In this document: positions 9,026 to 18,660 of the stretch, piece by piece | How positions within the stretch are numbered: the first letter of the stretch is position 1 | Layout of the letters: every line of letters starts with the position of its first letter | NCBI GenBank assembly: GCA_003427395.1 | Contig: BFEA01000154.1 | Span: forward strand, 411,142-432,599 | Direction: 5' to 3' | Source: Chara braunii | Taxonomy: Eukaryota > Streptophyta > Charophyceae > Charales > Characeae | DNA: 21,458 nt | Notes under the pieces: model-generated | Seen by the model: only the letters and a program-made list of their open reading frames with translations | Database searches by the model: none | Told to the model about the DNA's origin: nothing | Program-made: the position numbers and the translations under genes

Positions 9026-10756
9026 ACCCTGAATAGTGGAGATTTTGCCATTAGTCTACCTTTGCTTTGGGCACATCTTAAGGGTAGATTCAGGCCTAGT
9101 TAAACATGATAATGTGAGTGAGATCGCGATATGGGGATTATTCTCCATTGACTTATAGATTTAGCCTGGGAATTGGTCTGTCGTGTGTTACAGGTCCTCT
9201 TGACCGTTTGATTCAGGATTTGGACTAGATTCAGCTTGATCTTACGAGGATCATCTTCTGTTATCGCTGATAACAGGTTNGTTGCCGATTCGTCGGTTTA
9301 CGATTCAACTCCAATTCACTCCTGCCACTCAACCTAAAGGCTTAGCCTTGTGATTGAACTGTTTCATTGTGTTTTTACTCGGACTCTATTGAATGGCTAT
9401 CCAACAAAAGTACTGAGTATTTATTTAAGAGTTGCACGAGTGAGGATTGTATGGCTAAAGCCAGGGGTATGAGTGCAAGAAATGGTTGAAGTTGACCCCG
9501 TGTAGTGCGTGGACTGTTGATTGAATCTTTGATGTAATTGCAGGTGCGTTTGTGGTTCGGACTCTGGATGTGATTGCCTGTGATTACATACATACATGGT
9601 TGAGGGGAGCCCCACTGTGATTGTGAGAAGTGGTCGTCCTATATAACTAACCCTTATATACTTACGAGTGCCCTGAGTGTTTGAAAGGCCTACTGTGGTT
9701 GTGCCTAAGGGTTACCCTGATTATGTCTTGAGAGAGAAGTGAGATTCCCCTTTTATCCTTTTTGCTTGTTGGAGATTTTTATGATTGGACGTTGTAGTCC
9801 ATGGCAGCCGCCAAAGTCAAACCCCTTGACTTTCGCCCAAGCCCGGAGTGAGGCTCATCTCCAGGGCCGCAAGAAACGACTGCCACCACAGGTATGAACC
9901 TGTGTACCACCCGCTCTGCACAGTGTGCAAAAGAGGGTGTGTGGTCTTCAACCGCGCTTGGCGGTTGTCCAGCGTCGAGAGATTAGCCCTCAAGGCGCGT
10001 GTCAGCTGACACTTGAGTGTCGAATGCAACCCTCAAGGTTAACGAGGACCGCGTGAGTATGGGTACTACATAGTACGCCATCGTTGCGACTGCTTGTGTA
10101 TGTTTGCATTTGCGAGTCAATATGAGTTAGGCCTGCGTCCGCGCGGTTTTATACTAAGTCCCGCGCGCGACGTTCATTTCATTTCCGCATCGAAAAGTTA
10201 TGGGTTGTCTACCGAGGGGCTAGGAGCATTGTCACGTTGTTGTGTGTTGTGTCGTTTTGTATATATGTGTGTGTGTGTTCTATTTTTGGGGTCGTAAAGT
10301 GGTGTGCGCGTGGTGTGTGGGGTGCGTCCTAGTCGACCGACGACGAGCCACGCTTGGGACTTCAGGCCCCCAAGATGTCGGTTCGCGTGCGGGTCCGATA
10401 GGCGTATTACCGCGCGTACCCCCTATGCTACAGCGAACGAGAAACGCCCTCGGCTGGTCCACCTCTGCGATTGCAACTCATCAGCTTTCGTACTGTGGAC
10501 TGGTAGCTCGGCGGGGATACGCCCACCGAAGCGAGGTGACAACTCCCGTAAGGTGGATGTAAGTTGTGCCTCGCGTAGGCCCTATCCTGTCGTAGGGGCT
10601 CGCGAGAGGTATGGCTTGCGCACTCGGCCAAAGCGGCCTAAGGAAGCTCCATTTGTGTGTTCGCGACGAGGTTGGTCCAACTCCTGCGTGACGCGGCCGA
10701 GAGGGTCCCGCTCTGCCGCACGCGGTGCCGGATTGATGCGCTCGACAGCGGTAAAC
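9026..10756. other. No recognisable gene
   Basis: There is no supported coding region. A TG-rich tract lies at about 10225-10280. From about 10300 to the retroelement break the DNA is rich in CG dinucleotides and stays open on the minus strand in continuation of the integrase frame, but the peptide has no similarity I can recognise. If 9006-9025 is a real primer-binding site, part of this stretch would be the non-coding leader of that element. One unresolved base lies at 9280. Confidence 0.5.
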
Positions 10757-11653
10757 CTCATCTTTCTGATTCGGACGGATGAGCGTACGAAGCATCATTT
10801 GAGCCGTCTGATGTGCCCGCTCCGTCTGCCCGTCTGTCTGTGGATGTCGAGCCGGACTTGGCTTCATCTTCGTGCCGGACTCCTGCATGAGAGCAGTCCA
10901 AAATGCCGACATGAAGCGAGTGTCGCGGTCGCTGACTATGTCTTCCGGTACACCGTGGCCACAAATCCAACCGGTGTGCGAGAGGCGTGCCAGCTCGGGA
11001 GCCATGGAGTAGTACTTGCAAGGGAGAAAACGCGCATACTTACTCGAATGGTCCACAACCGTGAGGATGCCGACGTGTCCGAGGCAATCGCGGGGGAATG
11101 GTTCGGTGACATCCATGGCAATGGAGAGACTGGGTTCCTACGGGATCGGTATCGGGCGCAGCTCGCCGTAGGGGTTGCTATTGCGGGGTTTGCTTTGTCT
11201 GCAAACTTCGCAAGAGTCGCAATACCTCGTGACGTTGGTGATGAAATCGGGCCATCGGAATCGTTGTCGAAGCCGTGCAATAGTGTGGTTGACTCCGAAA
11301 TGGCCGGCGAGTCGCGAACCATGATGCTTGCCGAGGACGTGAGTCCGAAGACGGCGGTCGCGTGGGACACATAGTAAGTCCTTGCCCCGCGAGTGCAGGA
11401 GCAAGTACCCATTGGCGATGCGATAGTGACTGGCCGGCGGGTGATCCGAAGATAGCTGCGCATATAGCGTGGCGAAGTCTGGATCGGACTCGTAACCCTT
11501 GATGAAGTGTCGCTGGAGCTCCTCGTCGAATGCTAAGGCATGATGTGTCATAGCGCAAAGATCAGGTCTTCGCGAGAGTGCATCTGTTGCGCAATTGGAG
11601 AGGCTGGGAAGATGTTTCGGTGTGAAGTTAAATTGGTCGATGAAGTACATCTA
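10757..11653 (-). pseudogene. Ty3/gypsy integrase, truncated after the DD35E core
   Basis: Integrase joins element cDNA to host DNA. The frame from 11650 holds the linker ATDALSRRPD and an H2C2 zinc domain (GKHHGSRLAGHFGV, then RYCDSCEVC). A TAG at 11138-11140 replaces a probable Glu codon after LRPIPIP, and the same frame goes on with MDVTEPFP (first core Asp, 11111-11113), VSDRDTRF (second Asp) and DGQTERAHQ (Glu). The second Asp and the Glu are exactly 35 residues apart. Recognisable sequence stops after LIRPNQKDE near 10757. The open frame continues to 10481 without any C-terminal domain I recognise, so this is a deletion or rearrangement breakpoint. Confidence 0.9.
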
Positions 11654-12091
11654 TTGTTCGATCGCGCTGCTCACCGTATCTTGCGTCTTGTAGTAGGTCA
11701 ATGGATTGTTGTCTGTGACCCATGTGATCCTACGACGCCCAAGGAGGAAGTGTCGTCAGCGCTCGAGAGCAATTAGGAATGCGAGCAGCTCCTTCTTCCT
11801 TGCATCATCAAGCGAGTTGATGGGAAGCACTTTGTGGCTGAAATACTCCACAGGGTGCCAGTCATCGTCGTCGTGCTGTTCCAAGACTGCCCCAATGCCA
11901 TAGCCGGAAGCGTCCGTAGTCACTCTCGTCGGCAGGGTGGGGTCATAGACGCTAAGGACAGGTGCCACGAGCATAGTCGTCTTAAGTGCTTGGAATGACC
12001 AACGTGCGTCGTCATCGAATACAAATGGCGCCTTCGGCGATTGTAATCTCGTCATAGGTGCAGCAATCCTCGAGTATCCGGTGATGAATCG
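11654..12091 (-). pseudogene. Ty3/gypsy RNase H domain
   Basis: RNase H removes the RNA strand during element replication. The frame resumes after the stop at 12092 with the connection segment (PMTRLQSPKAPF, DDDARWSFQALK). Next comes the domain start VTTDASGYGIGAVLEQ, with the first acidic catalytic residue, then VEYFSHKVLP and DDARKKELLAFLIALE with the catalytic Glu. A TGA at 11756-11758 interrupts just after LIALER, and the frame continues with TWVTDNNPL, carrying the later catalytic Asp. A TAG at 11651-11653 then separates it from integrase. Individual motifs are intact, so decay here is by stops only. Confidence 0.88.
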
Positions 12092-13048
12092 CTAAGAGTA
12101 GCCCGCCAATCCCATGAATGAACGAACGTCCGTGGTGTTGGTGGGTCGGTCCATACTCGTAGGGCCTCGATCTTGTCCGCAAGCGGACGGATGCCTTGCG
12201 GCGTCACATAATGTCCTAAGTACTCCAGCTCCTGCCGCGCGAATTCGCACTTGTCGCAGTTGGCTTTGTACTTGGCCTGGCGTAGTCGCTTTGAAACGGT
12301 GCGCAGGTGTTCCACATGCTCGTCCAAACTCTGGCTGTACACCAGGATGCCGTTGAGGTAGATAAGTACGTATCGATCCAGCATGTGTTGGAACTCCGTT
12401 GTCATGGCCGCTTGGAAAGTGGCCGGGGCATTCGTAAGGCCAAATGGCATAACCAACCATTCGGAATGCCCATATCGCATCTTAAACGCGGTCTTGTAGC
12501 GATCCTCCTGCCGAATCTCGAGTTGGTGATATCCCGACTTGAGATCAAGCTTGGAGAAGAACTTGGCGCCGCCCAGTCGCTCGAGAAGATCGTCGATGCG
12601 TGGGATAGGGCCGGCGTTTATGGTCGTCTGCACACTTAACTCTTCCTCGCTTGGAGAAGAACTTGGCGCCGCCCAGTCGCTCGAGAAGATAATCGATGCA
12701 CAACCCCAAATCCTTGTTCTTCTTCCGAACGAAGAGAACAGGCGCACCGTATGGTGCTGAGCTAGGCCGAATCCAGCCTTTCTCTAGAAGGTCGTCGAAT
12801 TGTGCCCGAAGCACACTTAACTCTTCCTCGCTCATTTGGTAGATGCAACCGCGNGGAGGTACGGCCCCGTCCTCGAGGATGATCTCGTGGCGGATGGGTC
12901 GATCCGGTACTACATGCGGGTCTTCGATTACGTCGCCGTAGGCATCGAGAAGCTCGGTGATGCGTGGATCCGAAAAAGAGTTCATCGATGAAACGTCATG
13001 GGGCGCTAGGGCGTGGAGAAAACACACCCCCATCTCCTCGATGTCGTC
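12092..13048 (-). pseudogene. Ty3/gypsy reverse transcriptase, inactivated
   Basis: The N-terminal finger and palm segments are clear from 13033 (EEELSVLRAQFDDLLEKGWI, then PSSAPYGAPVLFVRKK). A mosaic duplication at 12632-12690 breaks the frame. The palm then resumes with FSKLDLKSGYHQ (first catalytic Asp) and MPFGLTNAPATFQ. The canonical YLDD box reads YLNG: codons AAC (12352-12354) and GGC (12349-12351) replace two Asp codons, each by one transition. The thumb (ELEYLGHYVTPQGI) follows. A one-base loss near 12140 moves the frame, and a TAG at 12092-12094 interrupts GLAGY. One base at 12854 is unresolved. The enzyme cannot be active. Confidence 0.92.
12550..12690. repeat. 41-bp direct duplication plus transposed 20-bp block inside RT
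   Basis: The 41-bp block at 12550-12590 recurs identically at 12650-12690. Directly left of the second copy, 12631-12650 is identical to 12812-12831. So about 60 bp made of two displaced RT fragments replace the few codons normally between the LCIDY motif and the QTTINAGP segment. The junctions show only 2-3 bp of shared sequence (AGC at one). Both blocks keep element orientation. Confidence 0.9.
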
Positions 13049-13063
13049 TCATATGATGGAAGC

Positions 13064-14010
13064 TCAGATGCTTGTGGCGGATACCACGTGGCAGCTGATC
13101 GAAGGATGAGGAAGAGGCACCGTGCATGGGACTAGTACTCCGTTTCGATCACGAATATGAACGGTGCGGTGGTAGAAGTTCACCGGGTGATCCTCGATTC
13201 GCAGCCATGACATGCCCAAGATCATGTCAAATTTGGTGTCCAGAATGTCATAGGACACTGCCTCACTTTCGTGACCGGCAAAGTACACTGGGATGTCATC
13301 GATGCACCAGTCGATTGACTTGTGTGTGTGACCGTCCGCCAACGTGACTTGCGTAGGCTGGGGCTTCCTACGGATGCGTGGGCCAAGGCCGACGCGCACC
13401 ATGAAGTCCTGGCTGATGTAGTTGCGAGATGCTCCGCAATCGATCAAAGCGCTGCAGGTCGCTTCTCTGATTTGAATGCGTCCGTATAGCAATGGTGCGT
13501 CGATGTTGTCGTACCGTTGGGTCTTGAACTTGCGGTCGATCTTCACAATGTAGGCGTGAAGGTCGACAACCTCTACTCCGGCGTCCATCAACGGAGTCGG
13601 TACTGCAGTGTGCAAGTAATCCCGCAATTGTGCCATGAGCACGTGGCAATGCGGTTTCGGCAATGGACCGGTCGGGGGAACGGGCATCCACTGGAAGTCC
13701 GTGATCGCCAACGGGTCGAGCTCTTCAAGTCTTGACCATGCCGTCGAATCCCTGGCGATAGATTGCGGCGAAGCTGCCGAATTGGTTGCCGATTGGTGAT
13801 GAAACCGTGCATGAGGTAGATTGTTGCACGTGGAGCAGTTGGTCCAACGGCGGGACCAAGTGGACAGCATAGTCCTCATACGTGTACCGAGAACTGACGA
13901 CATTCGCATCCTCCCCAGATGTGTAGGAGGCTGCTAGCAAGGCGGTCGAATCTGGCGGATTGGGAGGTGGAGTCGCCTCACCTCTCGCGAATCTCAGTTT
14001 CCCGAGTTGA
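13064..14010 (-). pseudogene. Ty3/gypsy aspartic protease region, frameshifted
   Basis: Retropepsin cuts the element polyprotein. From about 14010 to 13735 the credible frame contains YTSGEDANVVSS and a PPLDQLLHV segment. Near 13733 it shifts by one base to a second frame starting RLEELDPLAITDFQW. The protease follows: a catalytic-loop motif LIDCGAS (Asp codon 13439-13441, with Cys where Ser or Thr is usual), then DMILGMSWL at about 13220, the second signature of this family. Stops follow at 13064-13066 and 13049-13051 in the same frame before the reverse transcriptase. The Cys in the catalytic triad would probably weaken activity, although I cannot exclude that the whole subfamily has it. 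Confidence 0.82.
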
Positions 14011-14745
14011 GACGAGGCCGCACATCACAGCTCGCAAAACTGCATTTTTTACGAACCAGATCCGAACCAGATTTGCTTTTCAAAAATATCTCTAACCAGA
14101 TCCAAACTGGATATGGAATTCAAACAATTTTCAAACTGCATCTAACCCAGAACTGTGTTTTCGATTTTTTTCCACCTGTGCCCGACCTCGCTGGGAATGA
14201 GAAAAAATGCTCAACTGCATCCAACCCAGCCCAGGCCCACCAATGGCCAACCACGTGCGCCCATGCCCCACTTCTGCCCACCCTTGCCCCACGTGTACCT
14301 ACGTCGATGTAAGGAGAACCACGGCTTACTATGTGGCTTTACCAAATACTAAGGAGAAACAAAGCTTAGTACGCGACTTTGCCTCGTACAACAAAACAGT
14401 CTACTCCAGCCACGTCGATGCCCCGCCACGTGGCAGAGCACCGATATGGCAGTGCATCGACGTTCTTGCGCTAGATTTTTTTTTTGTTTTTTACTATGCT
14501 AATGCAAAGAAGAGCAATCGTGTGTACTTTTCTTCCTTACCTGCTGCTGTTGACGCCCAACCACCTCTCTCTCTCTCTCTCTCTACTGAGAGTTACTGAG
14601 GTACTTACTACTTAAATATAGAGGAACACATATATTATATATTATATATCGCTATACATATATATATTGTCACATAACATTAGGAGGCCTAGTTCGGGTC
14701 ACCCGTGGAATTTTCCACCCAACTGTGGTCCGTAACTGGGCTGTC
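14011..14745 (-). other. Non-coding spacer between gag and protease remnants
   Basis: About 735 bp separate the gag knuckle frame from the first recognisable protease-upstream residues. It contains proline- and cysteine-poor translated noise, a (CT)n run at 14565-14584, a T-run near 14475 and an A/T dinucleotide stretch at about 14630-14670. Words resembling AGATCCGAACCAGAT recur between 14058 and 14115. It may be an insertion into the element, because gag and pol are normally adjacent or overlapping, or a real lineage feature. Confidence 0.45.
14565..14584. repeat. (CT)n microsatellite
   Basis: A run of about ten CT units lies in the spacer of the retroelement. Confidence 0.8.
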
Positions 14746-16479
14746 CTACCAGCTGGCCGGCCCAGCCAGGGCTGGCCCTTTCAAAATTGCACCTGAACCA
14801 AGCCCGTCGGTTGCAGCCGGGCCGGGCGGTTTGCAGCCACGACCACCTGATTGCAGGCTCTGCCGCACATCCACCTTGGCCTGATCCTGGCAAAGGGAGG
14901 TCTTGTGCTTGGTGCTGTTGCACCAGTAACAGCAGCTGTAACGGCCGCGGTACTTGTACTCGGGCTCGGTCAAGCCGAACTTGACCCATGGTGGCGCAGG
15001 CTGTCCATTTCCGGCCGGCGATGCTGATTTCGCCTCCCCGTTACCTCGGGACTTGTTGTTGCTTCACGGCTGGACAGCAGCCACCTGATCTCCCTCACGT
15101 GTCGCTTGGGTGGCTGCCGTGTCTTCTCCACTGATCGATTGGACTGCAGCGACATGCTGCGGCCGTGGACCAATCTTTACCTTCTCCACATAGGTCGGCT
15201 GCCATGTTGACCTCTCATGTGCAGCCGCCCTATTGGTCTTGATGATCTCTCTCGCTTTGTCAATAATCTCGGGGAAAGTTGCATACTGCTCGCGATCACC
15301 AAGTGCCTGGCTCAATGCAGCGCATGACCTGTTGTAGAACTCACGGCTCAGATCCGGAAATGGTAAGTCAAGATCGGGCGTTGCCGCGATCTTCTGCCAT
15401 TCTGTGAGCCAGTCACGTGTCGCTGTGTTGCCTTGAGTCATGGTGAAGAGACGGTTGATGGCGAGTGCTGGTGCGTCATCGACGATGAACCGCTTCTTCC
15501 ACAGCCGTGTTAACTCTTCCCATGTGATCTTGTCTCTCAGATCTGCAACGTCGACGCCGTGGGTGGCTGCCAGGTGGGTTAACCGGATCTGGCATCCGCC
15601 CTTTGAGTTCATGAACAGGGCGCTGATGTACGCGTGCTTGGCAACAGGCAGAATCCGAAGTTGCGTCGTGAAAGCTTCCCACCAGAGCATCGGGTCCTGA
15701 TGCGTGTAGTCGTCGAACTTCTCAAGTTGAAAAGTTGGCGTCTTGTATTGCTTTGGATTGTTGCCATCCGTGTTCGTCAACTGCAGTTGTTGGACCTCGG
15801 TCTTCAAAGTATCCAGCTGATTGTTGATGGTGGTCGGCGCAGCGAAGGTGCTGATGTCGCCGAGCATTGCGACGACGTGGTCGACGCGTTGCTCCAGTTG
15901 GCGGTTAGACGGTGCACTGCTGCACTCACCAGCATCTGGTCCTGGTACGGCTTGCTCCGTGTCCAGTACACGGGAATTTAGTGCCCGTGTAGCATCCTCG
16001 TGGCTCTGCACTATCCGGCGGAGGTTCGCCAACTCCTGGTGCTGTGTCTTCAGATCCTGGTACTGTTGCTGCAGTTCTTGGTTCTGTCTCTCTAACTCGG
16101 ACTGTTGGTAGTTGCAAGCGTACAACAACCGTGTCACGAGTTTGGAAGGAACTCCTTATGCTTCTCTTCTGGTGTCGCGTCGTCGCCGTTGGACGGTTCA
16201 AAGTGCCAGAACTTGTCTTTCGATGCTGGCAGCTTCATGCCGCTGCAGCAGATCCTGGGCCTCCTTGCGGCGTGGCTGGGTATCTGCGCCTGCTTCGGCC
16301 TGTAGGCGCTGCTTCTCAGCTGTTGCCGCTGCTTCAGCCTGTAGGCGGGCAGCCTCGGCTGCCAGCTGGCGCTGTTCCTCAGCCTCGATCAGAGCGAGCT
16401 GAGCCTGGAACCGCTGTTTGTAGTCGGCAAGAGACTCGTTGGCCAGTTGGCCTGGCATGCCCAGAGCTGCGCCCATCAT
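14746..16479 (-). pseudogene. Ty3/gypsy gag pseudogene (coiled coil, capsid-like domain, CCHC knuckle)
   Basis: Gag packages the element RNA into virus-like particles. The ATG at 16477-16479 (or the adjacent 16474-16476) starts an N-terminal Gln/Ala/Glu-rich helix containing QAQLALIEAEEQRQ. The same frame then meets TGA at 16198-16200 and TAA at 16156-16158 before a long Gln/Leu coiled coil (about 16110-16010). The capsid-like gag domain spans about 15720-15270, with the WWEAFTTQLR and TWEELTRLWKKRF segments. After TGA at 15064-15066 the same frame continues into a canonical CCHC knuckle, C-x2-C-x4-H-x4-C, at 14890-14931 (CYWCNSTKHKTSLC). That all pieces share one frame shows point nonsense mutations in an old full-length gag. 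The frame ends at a TAG at 14746-14748. Confidence 0.88.
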
Positions 16480-16488
16480 GGTGGCGGG

Positions 16489-16685
16489 GCACTGCTGATG
16501 TGGCACTGTTACTGCTGACGTGGTACTGCTGATGTGGCATTGCTGACGTGGCACTGTTGCTGACGTGGCACTGTTGCTGATGTGGCACTGCTGACGTGGC
16601 ACTGCTGAGGTGGCACTGTGTGACGTGGCAATGCTTGGCAATGCTGACGTGGCACTGTGAAGTGGCACTGCTGATGTGGCACTGT
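16489..16685. repeat. Array of ~13 units of 14 bp rich in TGACGTGG
   Basis: The plus strand repeats GCACTGCTGACGTG with small variations about thirteen times, ending ten bases upstream of the gag ATG on the minus strand. Six units contain TGACGTGG and four contain TGATGTGG. ACGT-core words of this type are known plant bZIP binding sites. The unit is not a multiple of three, so although the gag frame happens to stay open through it, a translated repeat protein is unlikely and no ATG lies upstream. It could be an enhancer of the element or simple slippage. Confidence 0.8.
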
Positions 16686-16689
16686 ACAA

Positions 16690-17290
16690 ACCCGGAAATG
16701 CATGCAAAGGGGTGGGTGGGAGGGAAAACGTAAGTAGGCAACCAACCCAACAATACTTTCCTCCGGCCCTAATCAACAGATAATAAAAAAAAATAAAAAA
16801 AATAAAAGAGGAATACTTCCCTTTTTTTTTTTTGTATATCTGTCGATCTGTTATGAGTGGGACATGTCAGGAGAGTACTATAAAAGAGATCTAGGCTAGG
16901 TTCCGCAAAGTTTCGGCTTTCACAAAATGCGATCTTGAAATTTTTTTTTGCGAAATGGAGTAAAGATGCGGTTTTTTCAGAAAAGAACAAAATCCAGTTT
17001 ATGAGAATATGGCAATCTCCGAATATGCCTAACGAATATTGGTAGGCTTCGCAAGATTTCGGTTTTCCAAAAAAAAATTTGGCGAGATAGAATGGAAATT
17101 CGATTCAGCTTTGCAGTAGCAGATGCATATTCCAGGGCTCGATCCCTATACCTTACCTCACCTGTGTACAGTACCAAGTTGACCCCTGTGTGTTTGAACC
17201 TGTGACCTGTGTCGCGGTAGCTGACTGTTGTCTGTCGTGCGCCTGTGTAGCTGTCGGGTTTTGAACCGTAGGTCTGTCGAGTTGGGGTCT
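16690..17290. other. A/T-rich stretch with a diverged ~147-bp duplication
   Basis: Homopolymer runs occur at 16785-16808 (A-rich) and 16821-16833 (T). A segment near 16893-16970 (GTTCCGCAAAGTTTCGGCTTT) has a diverged copy near 17040-17100 (GCTTCGCAAGATTTCGGTTTT), including a following long A or T run and GCGAAATGG- or GCGAGATAG-like words. The short open stretches on the minus strand here are explained by this duplication. No LTR for the neighbouring element could be defined. Confidence 0.4.
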
Positions 17291-18187
17291 TAGTTGTTGC
17301 AACTTTGAAAGGTCAAGGTCGTAACTGCTTCAGTCCCGAAAGGCCAAGTACACAGACTTTCGGAAGGTCCGGAACTCGCCTTTCGAACGTTGCTCACGTT
17401 AGACCAGACGCAAGTGGGCAAGTGGGTAGTCCAACTTTGCTTAGTCAGCAGTACCCAGTTCCAGTCTCACTTTGTCCAGTCAGCAAGTACCATGTGGGAC
17501 TGTGTGCACCATGGGCCCGGTGGAAAGGGGCAGACCAGCGACCAAGGAGCATAAATCAAGAGGCAGCGTCCAGCCATGGATTCATTCTGCGTGAGCCATG
17601 CGGAAGCACTGCCTGAGCGTGGTGGTCTGCAGATGCCCGAAGTCGAAGTGGGCTGCGAGGAAGACAGTGGCCATAGCTGTTAGCTGGTGATAGTGGTAGA
17701 GCGCAGCCATAGCTGCGATAGGTTAGCGATAGGGTCTAGCGTGCATGTGCGAGTGTGTGGTGTGAAGAGAGCGTGCGTGGAACATCCGGGGAGATCCAGC
17801 GTGGTGTGCGTGTGAAGAGTTGTTGATTATACAGTGTTGTGAGGGCGCTCAGGCGCCGTAGCCACTTGAAGTGAGTTTGAATCTGAACTGTGTTCTTGGC
17901 CTTGATATCTCTGAGCGTTGTGTGGGCGCCTGGCGCCAGTGTGAGTTATCACCTGTTTGCATGCATGCGAAGTAAGGGGAAGACGAGTCTGATTGCACAG
18001 AGTTGCAAACTGTGCAAAGCAGGCACACGGCTAAAGAAACAGAGAATTTTTGAAAAAAGTATGATTAACTTTGAACTTCGAACTTTGGATTTAGTAATTT
18101 ATGTTCATAACTTCATATTTAACTTAAAATGTCGAACTTTGCAGTTCAATTCAGAACGTCAGTCTTCAGACTGGCAGCACTGCCAGT

Positions 18188-18188
<1 letters not shown>
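17291..18188. other. No recognisable gene
   Basis: Open stretches at 17305-17616 and 17890-18188 on the plus strand carry no domain I can name. GTGTG-rich sequence lies at about 17740-17820, and the word GGCGCC recurs near 17852 and 17926-17936. Nothing further is supported. Confidence 0.5.
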
Positions 18189-18225
<37 letters not shown>

Positions 18226-18244
18226 CCCCCCCCCCCCCCCCCCC
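18189..18244. repeat. (CT)17 microsatellite adjoining a C20 run
   Basis: CT units fill 18189-18223, followed by one G and twenty C at 18225-18244. On the minus strand this is G20 then (GA)n, able in principle to form a G-quadruplex and a purine-rich triplex strand. Its exact length is likely polymorphic or affected by assembly. Confidence 0.9.
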
Positions 18245-18497
18245 AACGGGCAGCAGCGGCGGGCGGCATGTCGAAACGACCGCTTCGAAATTGCTTGGGC
18301 CTGTGTGAAACCCGCCACCCCAAAAACACGCAGTGTCTTGTGTCCGGACCTCTAGGCCCTGGCCGGTGGGGTGAAACGACACTGAAAAATCACCCCGTTA
18401 TTTTTCGAGGGGCGGCCAGGACCCGATAAACATCCTCCTGGGCTGCCCCATTTTTTAATTGATTTTTGCCCCGGGGGCCTCCATCCGGACATAATGA

Positions 18498-18518
18498 CCG
18501 GACACCGGACACCGGACA
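18498..18518. repeat. (CCGGACA)x3 with nearby TCCGGAC words
   Basis: Three perfect 7-bp units lie at 18498-18518. Further TCCGGAC words occur at 18343, 18484 and 18526, the first within palindrome GTCCGGAC. They fall in a 200-bp C/G-rich stretch with no open frame of note. Confidence 0.7.
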
Positions 18519-18582
18519 ATGTTGTTCCGGACTGTCTGGAACCCGGTCAGGACGTTCGGACGGTTACCATGACATATAGCCG

Positions 18583-18660
18583 CTTGTTTGTTGTCCTCTT
18601 CTCCCTCTCTGCCTGCAGTTTACCGGGCAGCTCTGTTAGACGATATGTAACAATATGTGG
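18583..18660. repeat. Extra copy of a foldback arm segment
   Basis: The stretch GTTTGTTGTCCTCTTCTCCC and the following GGGCAGCTCTGTTAGACGATAT correspond to the outer right arm of the foldback element at 19418-19470. At least three related copies therefore lie within 900 bp, two in one orientation and one inverted. Confidence 0.5.

Larger units (their letters stand above)
10757..16479 (-). mobile_element. Decayed Ty3/gypsy LTR retrotransposon, truncated in integrase
   Basis: Reading leftward, the order is gag, spacer, protease, reverse transcriptase, RNase H, integrase. Integrase after RNase H is the Ty3/gypsy order; in Copia elements integrase precedes reverse transcriptase. Most of pol lies in one frame with stop codons at 13064, 13049, 12092, 11756, 11651 and 11138, and gag has three more. 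Frame changes occur near 13733, at 12632-12690 and near 12140. The element stops mid-integrase near 10757 and I see no LTR on either side. It cannot produce working proteins. From memory the wording resembles very abundant Chara braunii elements, not verified here. Confidence 0.9.

Noticed and set aside
9817-10029. Possible structural RNA in the GC-balanced stretch
   Set aside because: No tRNA T-loop or A/B box and no 5S-like core was recognised on either strand.
10304-11374. 356-codon open frame on the plus strand
   Set aside because: It is antisense to the integrase remnant, which has clear H2C2 and DD35E motifs. The plus-strand peptide has no recognisable domain.
16480-16776. N-terminal extension of gag through the 14-bp repeat array
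   Set aside because: The frame is open but has no ATG upstream of 16479. The 14-bp unit is not a multiple of three, so the peptide is a by-product.
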